Part shown: positions 17,575 through 28,083 of the stretch, piece by piece | Layout: every line of letters starts with the position of its first letter | Numbering within the stretch: the stretch's first letter is position 1 | Assembly (NCBI GenBank): GCA_963621885.1 | Contig: CAVFFT010000033.1 | Span: 14,576 to 78,575 of the forward strand | Reading direction: 5' to 3' | Length of the DNA: 64,000 nt | From: UMGS1519 sp963621885 | GTDB lineage: Bacteria; Actinomycetota; Coriobacteriia; Coriobacteriales; Eggerthellaceae | Notes under the pieces: model-generated | Seen by the model: the letters and a program-made list of their open reading frames with translations, nothing else | What the model was told of the DNA's origin: nothing | The model's database searches: none | Made by a program: the position numbers and the translations under genes

Positions 17575-17614
17575 ACCCGGCTTTACCGGGCGCGACGGGG
17601 CAATGCCCCACGGC
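17575..17614. other. Two small GC-rich hairpins between ispF and cysS
   Basis: CCCGG-CTTTA-CCGGG and GGGGC-AAT-GCCCC-type stems lie next to each other in the 147-bp gap. There is no T-tract, so termination is doubtful. Confidence 0.4.
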
Positions 17615-17652
17615 CTTCACGGTAATGACATTTATGGGAAACGAAGGGCGAG

Positions 17653-18153
17653 TTACCGACATCGGCACAGAAGCGCCACTGCTTGCGCGCTCATGCCCTC
17701 TTCGCGGCCCTGGAAGCCAAGGCGCTCGCTTGTCGTCGCTTTCACGCCCACATTGTCCGGCGATATTCCCATCGCCTTCGCCATGTTCTCGCGCATCTGG
17801 GCGCGATAGGGCGCAAGCTTCGGCTGCTGCGCCACAATGACGGTATCGACATCAAGAATCTCAAAGCCCTCTTCGCGCACGCGCTCGGCGGCAATGGCAA
17901 GCAGGCGCATCGAATCGGCGCCTTCCCATTTGGCGTCGCTATCAGGGAAAAGCTCGCCGATATCACCGAGGCGCGCGGCGGAAAGAATCGCGTCGCCAAC
18001 GGCATGCGCCAACACGTCGGCATCAGAATGCCCAAGAAGCCCCCGGAAATAGGGAATGGTGACGCCGCCAATAATGAGCGGGCGGCCACCGACCAGCTCG
18101 TGTACGTCGGTGCCCAGGCCTATGCGCAAATCCGCCGGATTAATCTGCGTCAT
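17653..18153 (-). CDS. ispF: 2-C-methyl-D-erythritol 2,4-cyclodiphosphate synthase
   Basis: This is the fifth step of the MEP isoprenoid pathway. The 166-residue product has the metal-binding DVHEL near residue 16, the GHSDADVLAHAVGDAILSA segment and the C-terminal VGVKATTSERLGFQGREEG motif. Its start overlaps the ispD end by 14 bp, so the two genes are coupled. Confidence 0.96.
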   Translation of the reverse strand: MTQINPADLRIGLGTDVHELVGGRPLIIGGVTIPYFRGLLGHSDADVLAHAVGDAILSAARLGDIGELFPDSDAKWEGADSMRLLAIAAERVREEGFEILDVDTVIVAQQPKLAPYRAQMRENMAKAMGISPDNVGVKATTSERLGFQGREEGMSAQAVALLCRCR

Positions 18154-19039
18154 CGATCGAGTCCTCTCCCGCGGCAGCAGCGCCGTGCTTTTTCACCAGC
18201 TTGCGAATGGAGGTCGCCAGCATCGAGTAATCCTCGGGAACCGTCAGCTTGATGTTGTTGCGCGAGCCTTCCACGACAAGCACGCGGCCACCCAAGCGCT
18301 CGATGAGCGAGGAGTCGTCGGTACCCACAAAGCCGTCAGCCAAGGCCGAGGCATGCGCACGGCGGAAAATGCCCGCACGGAACACCTGCGGGGTCTGCGC
18401 GTTCCAGAACACCGTGCGATCGGGCGTTCCCATGATCACACCGTTCTCAACCACCTTGAGGGTATCGATGGAACGGTAGGCGACTACTGCGCCATCCGCG
18501 TCAAAGTTGCCCTTGACCGTTGAAATGACATGCTCGATAAGCTCGGGCGAAACAAGCGGGCGGGCACCATCATGCAACGCGACAAACTCGAAGTCGTCGG
18601 GCACATATTCCAAGCCCGAAAATGCCGATTCCTGACGAATGTCGCCTGCAGGCGCAAGCACGATCGGCGTCACAAACGGGAAGGGATCAATCGCCTCGCG
18701 CAGGTATTCCTCGTGGCGATCTTCCGGACACACGACCACAATGAGCCCCACATCGCCCACCGCGTCAAAAGCCTCAGCCGACCAGGTGAGAATAGGTTTT
18801 CCCGCAATGCGCACAAGCTGCTTTCCGCCTTCGCGACCAAAGCGCTCGCCGCTGCCACCAGCCAAAATGATGGCTGCCGTGCGCGGGTTCTTGTCGACCT
18901 TGCCCTCAAGACCCGTAAGCTCGCTCGTGAGCATATCGACGTTGAAATCGATATGGAGCGTCGGCGCCGCGGCTTTCTCTTCGGAAACGGCTCCGGACAA
19001 TACGCTCTCCGCTGCTTCCGCGTTCTTATGACCGCTCAA
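18140..19039 (-). CDS. ispD: 2-C-methyl-D-erythritol 4-phosphate cytidylyltransferase
   Basis: It transfers CMP to methylerythritol phosphate (MEP pathway). The nucleotide-binding start AAIILAGGSGERFGREGGKQ and the later LHDGARPLV and NIKLTVPEDY are diagnostic. I chose a TTG at 19037-19039, because AAGGAGG lies 6 bases upstream. This gives 299 residues, with about 50 unexplained acidic residues before the enzyme domain (usual IspD about 230). The C-terminus also has a short Ala/Asp-rich tail. Confidence 0.93.
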   Translation of the reverse strand: MSGHKNAEAAESVLSGAVSEEKAAAPTLHIDFNVDMLTSELTGLEGKVDKNPRTAAIILAGGSGERFGREGGKQLVRIAGKPILTWSAEAFDAVGDVGLIVVVCPEDRHEEYLREAIDPFPFVTPIVLAPAGDIRQESAFSGLEYVPDDFEFVALHDGARPLVSPELIEHVISTVKGNFDADGAVVAYRSIDTLKVVENGVIMGTPDRTVFWNAQTPQVFRAGIFRRAHASALADGFVGTDDSSLIERLGGRVLVVEGSRNNIKLTVPEDYSMLATSIRKLVKKHGAAAAGEDSIDDAD

Positions 19040-19460
19040 GTTGCGCCTCCTTGTCGTAGCCGCACATGCTCTTTCTATCGGTTTCTTATGGTAACGCGGC
19101 CGCACCTATTTAGACACGTAAAACCGGCAAGCAAACTGCGAGGGGTCATACGGAAAAAGGCATCGAGTCCTAGGGGGTAAGCAATTCGCCCGCAGTCCCG
19201 CGAAGCATGGAGCTCGGGGGCGTGTTTGAGCAGACGCACGAAGGCCCGGACGCGCATGGACGCAAACCCAAGAAGATCTCGGACCTCCATTCCCGCAAAT
19301 GCATGAAGGCCCAGTTCTACATTGGCGCAGACGCACGAAGGCCCCGGACCCATTTGGGATCCGAGGCCTTTCGTTTCGCGACTCACCCTATCCGGGGCGG
19401 CGCGCTCATTCTGCTCGTTTCGCTTACGCGAACAATTACGCGCGCGTTTGCGTTAAGCGC
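19040..19460. other. Intergenic region with repeats and a hairpin
   Basis: It lies between ispD (minus) and the surface-protein stop. GACGCACGAAGGCCCGGAC-like sequence occurs at 19234 and 19331, with a third related copy (GCATGAAGGCCC) at 19301. The last copy forms the arm of the hairpin at 19338-19371. No gene is visible. Confidence 0.55.
19338..19371 (-). terminator. Hairpin downstream of the surface-protein gene
   Basis: AAGGCCCCGGA pairs with TCCGAGGCCTT around the loop CCCATTTGGGA. It lies about 90 bp past the surface-protein stop. The T-tail is weak on either strand. Confidence 0.5.
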
Positions 19461-22400
19461 TTATGCGTGGCGGCGGTTGCGCGCAACGAGAACAACCGCT
19501 CCTGCTGCAAGCGCGATGATACCAATGCCTACGCCAAGAGCCAGCGAGTTGTCGCCCGTCTTCGCTATGGCATCCTTCTTGCTCTTCGACTTCTCTTTGT
19601 CGGGAGTATCCTCATCAGGATCGTCAGCGGGCTCTTCAGCATACGTGTTGGTGAAGGTCGGGTCGTCAATCTCGGCGCTCACCGTCAGCTTGCCGGCGAG
19701 GTCATCCTTGACCGTCACCGTAAAGGTAGCCGTGTTCGTCGCGTAGGTAATGCCCTCGATGTCGCCCTCATCCTCGGTCACCTCATAGGTGAAGGTCTTG
19801 GTCGCACCCTCGGAACCTTCCAGCATCTCCTGCTTGAAGGTCATGGTGCCGAAGTCGAATGCGGAAGCGTTCTCCTGCGTCACCGTTACGCTCGTCACCT
19901 CGTTGCCGTCGGCATCGACGGGCAGCGGACCGCCATCGAGCGCCTTAAGCGTGAAGGTGAAGCTGTCGGTGTCAAGCCAGTCACGGCCGGTCAGAACCTT
20001 GTTCAGTCCCAAATCCGCCGTGTTGTACTCGACAGGATCCGCGGTGTACGTGTTGGTGAAGACCGCGTCGTCACACACGGCGGTCACCGTCAGCTTGCCG
20101 GCAAGGTTGTCCTTGACCGTCACCTTCAAGGTCGCGGTATTGGTCGCGTAGGTGATGCCAGCAATGTTGCCCGCATCCTCGGTCACCTCATAGGTGAAGG
20201 TCTTCGTGTAGTCCTCGCTATCCATGAGCATCTCTTGCGTGAAGGTTATGGTTCCGAAATCAAACGAGTCGGCGTTGTCCTTTGTCACCGTCACGTTCGT
20301 CACCGGTTCACCAGTTTCGTCAACAGGCAGCGGGGCGTCATCATCGAGCGCCTTGAGCGTGAAGGTGAAGCTGTCGGTATCAAGCCAGTCGCGTCCGGTC
20401 AGGACCTTCTTCAACTTCATGTTCACCGTGTCGTACTCGACGGGCGGCGTGGAGTACCTATTCTCGAATTCCGCCTGAGCCGTCTCGCCTGTCGTCAGCT
20501 CACCCTTTGCCTCCGTCGCGGCACCGGTTTCGTCAGCCGGGGAAATTTGCGTATAGCCATCAAGAGCGTCTTCGCTCACCGTGTACTTCCATCCGCCCGT
20601 CAGACCGGAAATGTTCAGCTTCTGGTCGGCCTTCAGCGTGCAGGTGGCCTTGCCATCTTTGTCAAATGCGAGAGTGAACGCATCGCCCACTGCCTTGCCC
20701 TGTGCGTCATACACCTGGGCGCTGAAAGACTGTTCTGCCGCCTCGGGGATATTCACCGTGAAGCCGAATTCGACATCAGCGAAATCCGCCGCGTCATAGC
20801 CTTCAGGAATAGTCAGCTGCTTCGAAATCTCCAGTGTAGACGTTGGGATTTTCACGCCCAGACGACCGTTGTTGCCCAGCTGTGCGGCCACCTTTGTGGC
20901 TTCGCTCGTCTGCGTGGTGCTATTCCACTGGATATTAACCGCGGAAGAAGCGGTTTCGCTCTTGTTAGCACCCTTCGCCTTATCGAGGTTCAGTTGGTTG
21001 TTGGTGTTGAGACGTGCCGTGCCTGCCGTGAAGTACTCATTGCCATCGGCATCTTTTGCGAGCGCGCCCTCAAAGCCTTTGGCAGCTGCGCCAGGGAACG
21101 CCACGGAAGCCGTCGTGGCAACAGGCTTGCCATCAGTCATCTTGTAGTAATTCTGCTGGTAATAGTAGGTCGTGCCGTCTTCAACCGAAGTCGCACGCGT
21201 GGTGCACGCCTCATCGGTATAGATGGGGGTGTCCGCCGTGAAGTAGTAGTAGCTGTTCGTCGCAGCGGGCTCATACGATGCGGTCACATCGCCATTTGCC
21301 TCACCCGACCACTTGTTCGCGTAGAAGTAGACCTCACCAGTTTCGTCATCGATGTGGGACTCATCGCTCAGATAGGCCTGCATGTCCTCATCGGGGTTCT
21401 TCAGCAGATCTGCAACCTCGTCCTTCAGGCTCGAGGTATAGAAGACGGAAAGGGGCTCAGCCGCTTTCTTCGCCATCGTGTTCGCCGTCAGGTCGATGTC
21501 GTAGCTCGTCAAAGGAATCATGGTCGCAGGAATCTTCACCTGCACCTTGTCGCCATCCGAAACCTTGTCGGACGTGGTCACGGTAATCACGATGTCTTTC
21601 AGGTTTTCAGTGGCATCGAGACCGGCATTCGCATCGCCAGCAAACGTGTAGGTGGTCACTTTGCCATCAGTGCTCGTGCTCTTGGTGTATTTATCGTACT
21701 TTGCACCGTTATACGCAATCGCCTTCACCTCATCGACCTTCATGTACGCGCCAAGCTCGTCATCGAAGGTGATGTAGCCCGATTCGTTTTCCAGACCTTC
21801 GATGGTCTTTGTGGGGTATCCCGTGCTCGTGGTGATTTCGGATGCGATGTCATCGAAGACCTGTTCAAGGCCAGCTTGGTCAGATGCAACCTTGTAATAC
21901 GCGGAGTCCGTCGTGCGCGTGCCAAAGGACCACGTATACCTGCTTGTTTCTTGAGACTTTCTATACGTCGCATTGTTGTAATTAGATGACACCGCATGCA
22001 TGAAATTGTTCTGCAATTTGGTCTCATATCTCGAATCCACCACACCATCGGTGGGGTCGGTGGAAGGGTCAGCACCTTCGAGCACGCCAACGGTATATAT
22101 CGTCGTGGCGCTCTTCTTCATCTGCGCCGCCGCTTCTACCGCCATACTTGCCACACCATCACTCCACTCTCCACCATGGTCCTCAGCGGTGGGCTTGCCG
22201 TCAGTGAAGAAGATGACGACCTTTTTCGCATTATTACGAGAAGTGATGTCCCTTGCGAGCTCCAAACCTGCCTGTGAATTCGTCACGCCACCCGACTTCA
22301 GATTACTCACTTTAGTCTCAATGTCGGCTTTGTTCGCCGACGTGCAAGCGGCAAGCGCCGTCACCTGCTGGCTGTAATTGCTGTTGCCGTAGAACTTGTC

Positions 22401-22967
22401 GCCGATTATGCTAGATTTTTCCCCCGCGAATTTGACCAGCGCAACCTGATGCTGCTTGCTCGTGTCACTAATCTTGTCATTCTGTGCGGCAATCTTATCG
22501 ATGAACGAATTCACCGCCGTCTGCAGCGCCTTCAAACGCGTGACATTCCCCAGCCTGTTGTCACCCATCGACTTGGACACATCCAGCACCAGCACGATGT
22601 CAAGCGGCTGCGAAACAGTGGTCGACAAGGATGACGTGGAGGATATCGTCGAGAGCGCCGTGACAAAGTCCGAATCGCCCTTCGTTATCGTACGCGTATC
22701 ATGCGTCATGTCGGTAGCGGAAATGGTCTTGTCGGTCCAGATGCTGCCGACCGCCGAGGTGTCGTCGCCAAGCATCGTATCCCAATTCCAAATGGTCGAA
22801 TCATCGGCGACCGACGTTTTGATCAGCGAATCGTCGGAGCCCGTCGCGTCATCCGCGAGCGCGACACTGCTAAACGCCAAAGACGCCACGATCATGAGCA
22901 TGATCGACAACGCGACGCGCAGACTCCTCCCCCTGTATTTCGCAAGACCCGTTGCACTGTGCTGCAT
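19461..22967 (-). CDS. Cell-wall-anchored adhesin with a VWA domain and two pilin isopeptide (FctA-like) domains
   Basis: The product has 1168 residues. A signal peptide ends near ALA/DDA (residue 38). A von Willebrand A domain (about 120-400) keeps the whole MIDAS: DVSKS at 129-133, a Thr in GGVTNSQAG and the Asp in FFTDGKPT. After a long middle region and a Cna-B-like segment come two homologous domains (842-977 and 978-1109). They start with KKVLTGRDWLDTDSF or NKVLTGRDWLDTDSF and contain FTYEVTE and FTNTY, the Lys-Glu-Asn pattern of intramolecular isopeptide pilins (TIGR03786/FctA). The end has a sorting signal IAKTG (1134-1138), a hydrophobic helix and RNRRHA. I chose the ATG with AAAGGGG upstream. 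This architecture is typical of tip adhesins of sortase-built pili, but no pilin or sortase gene is nearby. Confidence 0.9.
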   Translation of the reverse strand: MQHSATGLAKYRGRSLRVALSIMLMIVASLAFSSVALADDATGSDDSLIKTSVADDSTIWNWDTMLGDDTSAVGSIWTDKTISATDMTHDTRTITKGDSDFVTALSTISSTSSLSTTVSQPLDIVLVLDVSKSMGDNRLGNVTRLKALQTAVNSFIDKIAAQNDKISDTSKQHQVALVKFAGEKSSIIGDKFYGNSNYSQQVTALAACTSANKADIETKVSNLKSGGVTNSQAGLELARDITSRNNAKKVVIFFTDGKPTAEDHGGEWSDGVASMAVEAAAQMKKSATTIYTVGVLEGADPSTDPTDGVVDSRYETKLQNNFMHAVSSNYNNATYRKSQETSRYTWSFGTRTTDSAYYKVASDQAGLEQVFDDIASEITTSTGYPTKTIEGLENESGYITFDDELGAYMKVDEVKAIAYNGAKYDKYTKSTSTDGKVTTYTFAGDANAGLDATENLKDIVITVTTSDKVSDGDKVQVKIPATMIPLTSYDIDLTANTMAKKAAEPLSVFYTSSLKDEVADLLKNPDEDMQAYLSDESHIDDETGEVYFYANKWSGEANGDVTASYEPAATNSYYYFTADTPIYTDEACTTRATSVEDGTTYYYQQNYYKMTDGKPVATTASVAFPGAAAKGFEGALAKDADGNEYFTAGTARLNTNNQLNLDKAKGANKSETASSAVNIQWNSTTQTSEATKVAAQLGNNGRLGVKIPTSTLEISKQLTIPEGYDAADFADVEFGFTVNIPEAAEQSFSAQVYDAQGKAVGDAFTLAFDKDGKATCTLKADQKLNISGLTGGWKYTVSEDALDGYTQISPADETGAATEAKGELTTGETAQAEFENRYSTPPVEYDTVNMKLKKVLTGRDWLDTDSFTFTLKALDDDAPLPVDETGEPVTNVTVTKDNADSFDFGTITFTQEMLMDSEDYTKTFTYEVTEDAGNIAGITYATNTATLKVTVKDNLAGKLTVTAVCDDAVFTNTYTADPVEYNTADLGLNKVLTGRDWLDTDSFTFTLKALDGGPLPVDADGNEVTSVTVTQENASAFDFGTMTFKQEMLEGSEGATKTFTYEVTEDEGDIEGITYATNTATFTVTVKDDLAGKLTVSAEIDDPTFTNTYAEEPADDPDEDTPDKEKSKSKKDAIAKTGDNSLALGVGIGIIALAAGAVVLVARNRRHA
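19641..20444 (-). repeat. Intragenic tandem duplication of the pilin domain
   Basis: 20037-20444 (136 codons) and 19641-20036 (132 codons) encode homologous domains. Blocks such as TTGGTCGCGTAGGTGATGCC-like and ACCTCATAGGTGAAGGTCTT recur nearly unchanged, so the duplication is fairly recent or homogenised. Confidence 0.85.
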
Positions 22968-23080
22968 GCTTGTCCCCTTTCCCCGATTCGGCATACCCAG
23001 GCTGGAAGCCGAAACGGAATGCGCACATTCAAACGCGACAATAAAAAGCCACGCCTTGTAACTAGCTCGAAGGTGTCGAG

Positions 23081-23094
23081 ATGATGTACGTCAT
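23081..23094. promoter_or_regulatory. Possible operator (dyad) upstream of the adhesin gene
   Basis: ATGATGTACGTCAT is a 14-bp near-perfect palindrome, about 115 bp before the adhesin start. Its function is unproven. Confidence 0.3.
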
Positions 23095-23242
23095 GAGAAT
23101 ATTGATGCAGCGTTTTGAGAGCGTTAGTACGACGTTGGTTTGACACCTTATCTGAGCAACTATACCCGTTTACCAATTTATTTCTTCGGAAGGCGTGTGT
23201 TTTTTTTTGACTTTCCGGCAATTCACCCCTCACATGACCAGC

Positions 23243-23279
23243 CAAAAAAGAGAGGCGACCTCTTGCGAAGTCGCCTCTC
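23243..23279 (-). terminator. Terminator downstream of clpC
   Basis: On the minus strand AGAGGCGAC pairs with GTCGCCTCT, followed by CTTTTTTGG. This is a classic strong intrinsic terminator about 120 bp past the clpC stop. Confidence 0.88.
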
Positions 23280-23398
23280 CATCATGCTGACCTTGTGTTT
23301 TGCCGCCTCGCCAACCGCGAAGTCAACTCAGTGGTCACCGTCCTCGTTGGCCACGCCGCCCCATCGAGCGAGCAGCCGCGCAAGCAGCGTTTTGCCGC

Positions 23399-25969
<2,571 letters not shown>

Positions 25970-26074
25970 ATCTGTTCCTTACACTGATGCCAATTTTTCA
26001 GACAGTACTATACCCGCGGACTTCCCCTGCGCCAATGCGCTGCAGCATGTCCACACGTGACAAACATAATATGA

Positions 26075-26099
26075 GTGTAACACTGTGAGGTTTCCTCAT
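26075..26099 (-). promoter_or_regulatory. Paired inverted repeats upstream of clpC
   Basis: AGTGT-A-ACACT (26075-26085) is followed directly by TGAGG-TTT-CCTCA (26087-26099), about 105 bp upstream of the clpC start. They do not match CtsR, CIRCE or HspR consensus sites as I know them. They could be operator sites. Confidence 0.4.
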
Positions 26100-26155
26100 T
26101 TCGGTCGTTGAGACTATCTCACTTCTTAAGGCGCTCTTCCTGCAGGATGCGTCGC

Positions 26156-26290
26156 GCGCTTCGTAATGCGCTCTGCGACGAGCCGGCGGCGGGGCTCGTG
26201 GCGCACGCTTCGCGATGTGCTCTCCGGACGTTTCGTGACGCGAAAGACAACAGGCTTCGGGCGCACTGACAATGCGCTCTCTGACGCACT
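26156..26290. repeat. Degenerate ~50-bp repeats
   Basis: The core ATG-C/T-GCTCT followed by a GACG-type sequence recurs at 26166, 26215 and 26272 (spacing 49 and 57 bp). It is preceded in two copies by GCTTCG. Confidence 0.6.
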
Positions 26291-26420
26291 GCACAGGAGG
26301 TCGCGCGATGGACGAAACAATACGCTTCTCATCTCGACTTATGAGCGCGTCTCATCAAAGGAACGCGCCTTCCCTTCCACTTTTCATGAATACGCAGGCC
26401 ATGGCGCATACCCCCTTGCC

Positions 26421-26426
26421 TATAAT
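26421..26426 (+). promoter_or_regulatory. -10 box of the oxidoreductase gene
   Basis: TATAAT lies 37 bases before the ATG at 26464. The preceding TTGCC is shared with the -10 region of the J-domain gene (TTGCCTATA in both). The -35 is unclear. Confidence 0.45.
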
Positions 26427-26463
26427 TTTTTGGCGTTGGCACCTCTTTGAAAGGAATGCGTGT

Positions 26464-27534
26464 ATGGATGAAAACCGCGTAATCCGATGGGGAATCGTCG
26501 GATGTGGCAACGTCGTCGAGACGAAGAACGGCCCCGCAACCTATCTGGCCGATCATTCCGAATTTGTGGGCATCTGGAATCGCACGCGCGCCAAGGCGGA
26601 AGCCTGGGTAACGGCGCAAGGTCGCGGGCGCGTCTATGACACCATGGAGGAGCTGCTCGCCGACCCCAACATCGACATCGTCTACGTCGCGACCACGCCC
26701 GACTGCCATCTCGCGCAGGCAACGGCAGTCGCCGCAGCCGGCAAGCATTGCTATATGGAGAAGCCCGTCGCGCTTTCCTATGAAGAGGGCGAAGAGATTC
26801 GCGACGCTTTCACCCGCGCGGGCAAGCGCTGCTTTGTCGCGCATTACCGGCGCGGCATGCCCCGCTATCGCACGCTGAAGCGCCTGCTTGATGAAGGTGC
26901 CATCGGAAAGGTGCGCGGCGTCCAGATCATCCGCACCCAACGCCAGACCGCCGAGGAACTGCTACCCTACGCGCAGAAGCCGTGGCGCGTGCGTCCCGAG
27001 GTTTCGGGCGGCAGCCATTTCTACGAGGGCGACGCCCATATGGTCGACCTCGCGGACTTCCTTGTAGGCCCGCTAACCAGCTGGCATGTGGAAACGACGA
27101 ACCAGACCAAGGTGTATCCGCGCGAAGACGCCGTGTCGCTTTCGGGCATGACTGAAGATGGCGTGCTCGTGTCGGGCCTGTGGTGCTACGCCACCTATGC
27201 GGCCCTCGACCGCTTCCTTATCTTTGGCGACGCGGGCAGCATCGAATTCCCCTACTACGACAACGCGGCGCCGCTGCGTCTGGAAACCATCGCGGGCGAC
27301 GCGGCCTCCCAAGTCGCGCATGAGGGCGTGATGGGCGGCGTCCGCAAGGGCCCCGATCTTCAGGTGCAGGAGATTCCCACCCGCCAGGACGAGTTCCCCG
27401 GCCTCGGCCAGGTGCAGGATATCGTCGACGAGCTACGCGGCGTACCGGGCGCGCAATGCTTCAGCACGATCGACTCCGCGCTGCGCACCTTGCGCATCAC
27501 GAGCCAGGTGGAGCGCCAGATTCAGGAGATGTAG
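26464..27534 (+). CDS. Gfo/Idh/MocA family NAD(P)-dependent oxidoreductase
   Basis: The 356-residue product has an N-terminal Rossmann fold (IRWGIVGCGNVVETKNGPA). It has the family dinucleotide and substrate signature EKPVALSYEEGEEI (about residue 100), with the Lys of EKP as the usual catalytic residue. A C-terminal alpha/beta domain follows, with GGSHFYEGDAHMVDLADF, where Asp and His replace the common GGGxLxDxGxH. Such enzymes act on sugars, inositols or similar polyols; the substrate is not predictable here. AAAGGAA precedes the ATG. It stands alone, with no transporter or sugar kinase beside it. Confidence 0.9.
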   Translation: MDENRVIRWGIVGCGNVVETKNGPATYLADHSEFVGIWNRTRAKAEAWVTAQGRGRVYDTMEELLADPNIDIVYVATTPDCHLAQATAVAAAGKHCYMEKPVALSYEEGEEIRDAFTRAGKRCFVAHYRRGMPRYRTLKRLLDEGAIGKVRGVQIIRTQRQTAEELLPYAQKPWRVRPEVSGGSHFYEGDAHMVDLADFLVGPLTSWHVETTNQTKVYPREDAVSLSGMTEDGVLVSGLWCYATYAALDRFLIFGDAGSIEFPYYDNAAPLRLETIAGDAASQVAHEGVMGGVRKGPDLQVQEIPTRQDEFPGLGQVQDIVDELRGVPGAQCFSTIDSALRTLRITSQVERQIQEM

Positions 27535-27627
27535 GCGCTTCCTAATTGAAAGCAACGGATCGCACGAAAGGCGAAACCGCACGCTAAATACTTGTCGTAC
27601 AGCGAGCAAGCAGTCCGCGACAAAGCG

Positions 27628-27660
27628 AAACCCTCAGCACCATCTTGGCGTTGAGGGTTT
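27628..27660. terminator. Bidirectional terminator between convergent genes
   Basis: AAACCCTCA (27628-27636) pairs with TGAGGGTTT (27652-27660). The plus strand continues TTCTCTATT. It serves the oxidoreductase on the plus strand and the lysS-glyoxalase unit on the minus strand. Confidence 0.75.
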
Positions 27661-27663
27661 TCT

Positions 27664-28029
27664 CTATTCCGGAACGACCTCGATCAGCTGGCCATCCGGA
27701 TCGGTGATGAAGTAGATGCCAAGCTCCTCGTTGCGACGCAGGACGCATCCCATCTGGCTGTGCAACTCGTAGGCGGCATCGATATCGGGCACGCTCACTG
27801 CGAGATGCACGTCCTTGCCGGCGTTCTCATACGGCGCGGTCTGCTCTCGATTCCAGGTGAATTCCACCTCGAAAGGCGCGCAATCGTTCGACACATACAC
27901 GTTCACCCAGCTGCCATCTTCAGGCCCCATGCGACGCGTCTCGGTCAAACCCAGCGCCTGTTCGTAAAAATCGAGCGACTCGTCAAGATCGACTACATGA
28001 ATGCAGTGATGCACGAGCTTTGCCTTCAT
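27664..28029 (-). CDS. Glyoxalase/VOC superfamily protein (lactoylglutathione lyase-like)
   Basis: The product has 121 residues with two beta-alpha-beta-beta-beta modules. It opens AKLVHHCIHVVDLDESLDFYEQALGL and ends IYFITDPDGQLIEVVPE. Likely metal ligands are His (VHHCIHV), Glu (FEVEFTW), His (KDVHLAV) and Glu (LIEVV). This matches glyoxalase I spacing, but the family is broad and the substrate is open. I chose the ATG at 28027-28029 with GGAAGGGAG upstream; a GTG two codons earlier is an alternative. It lies 54 bp after lysS in the same direction. Confidence 0.85.
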   Translation of the reverse strand: MKAKLVHHCIHVVDLDESLDFYEQALGLTETRRMGPEDGSWVNVYVSNDCAPFEVEFTWNREQTAPYENAGKDVHLAVSVPDIDAAYELHSQMGCVLRRNEELGIYFITDPDGQLIEVVPE

Positions 28030-28083
28030 GCGCACTCCCTTCCCCAGTGGTACGCACCAATGAATTGGCTTATGCGGCTGAAA

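Larger units (their letters stand above)
22968..23398. other. Upstream region of the surface-protein gene
   Basis: It should hold the promoter of the adhesin gene. I see a dyad ATGA-T-GTAC-G-TCAT at 23081-23094 and the clpC terminator at 23243-23279. No clear -35/-10 pair and no gene are visible. The region is richer in A and T than its neighbours. Confidence 0.5.
25970..26463. other. Divergent region between clpC and the oxidoreductase gene
   Basis: It holds two adjacent inverted repeats (26075-26099), a repeat island (26156-26290) and a TATAAT box at 26421-26426. The overlapping open frames here are repeat-derived and not credible. Confidence 0.55.

Noticed and set aside
19299..21989. Plus-strand open frame of about 900 codons opposite the adhesin gene
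   Set aside because: Antisense shadow of a gene with clear domains on the other strand; no ribosome binding site.
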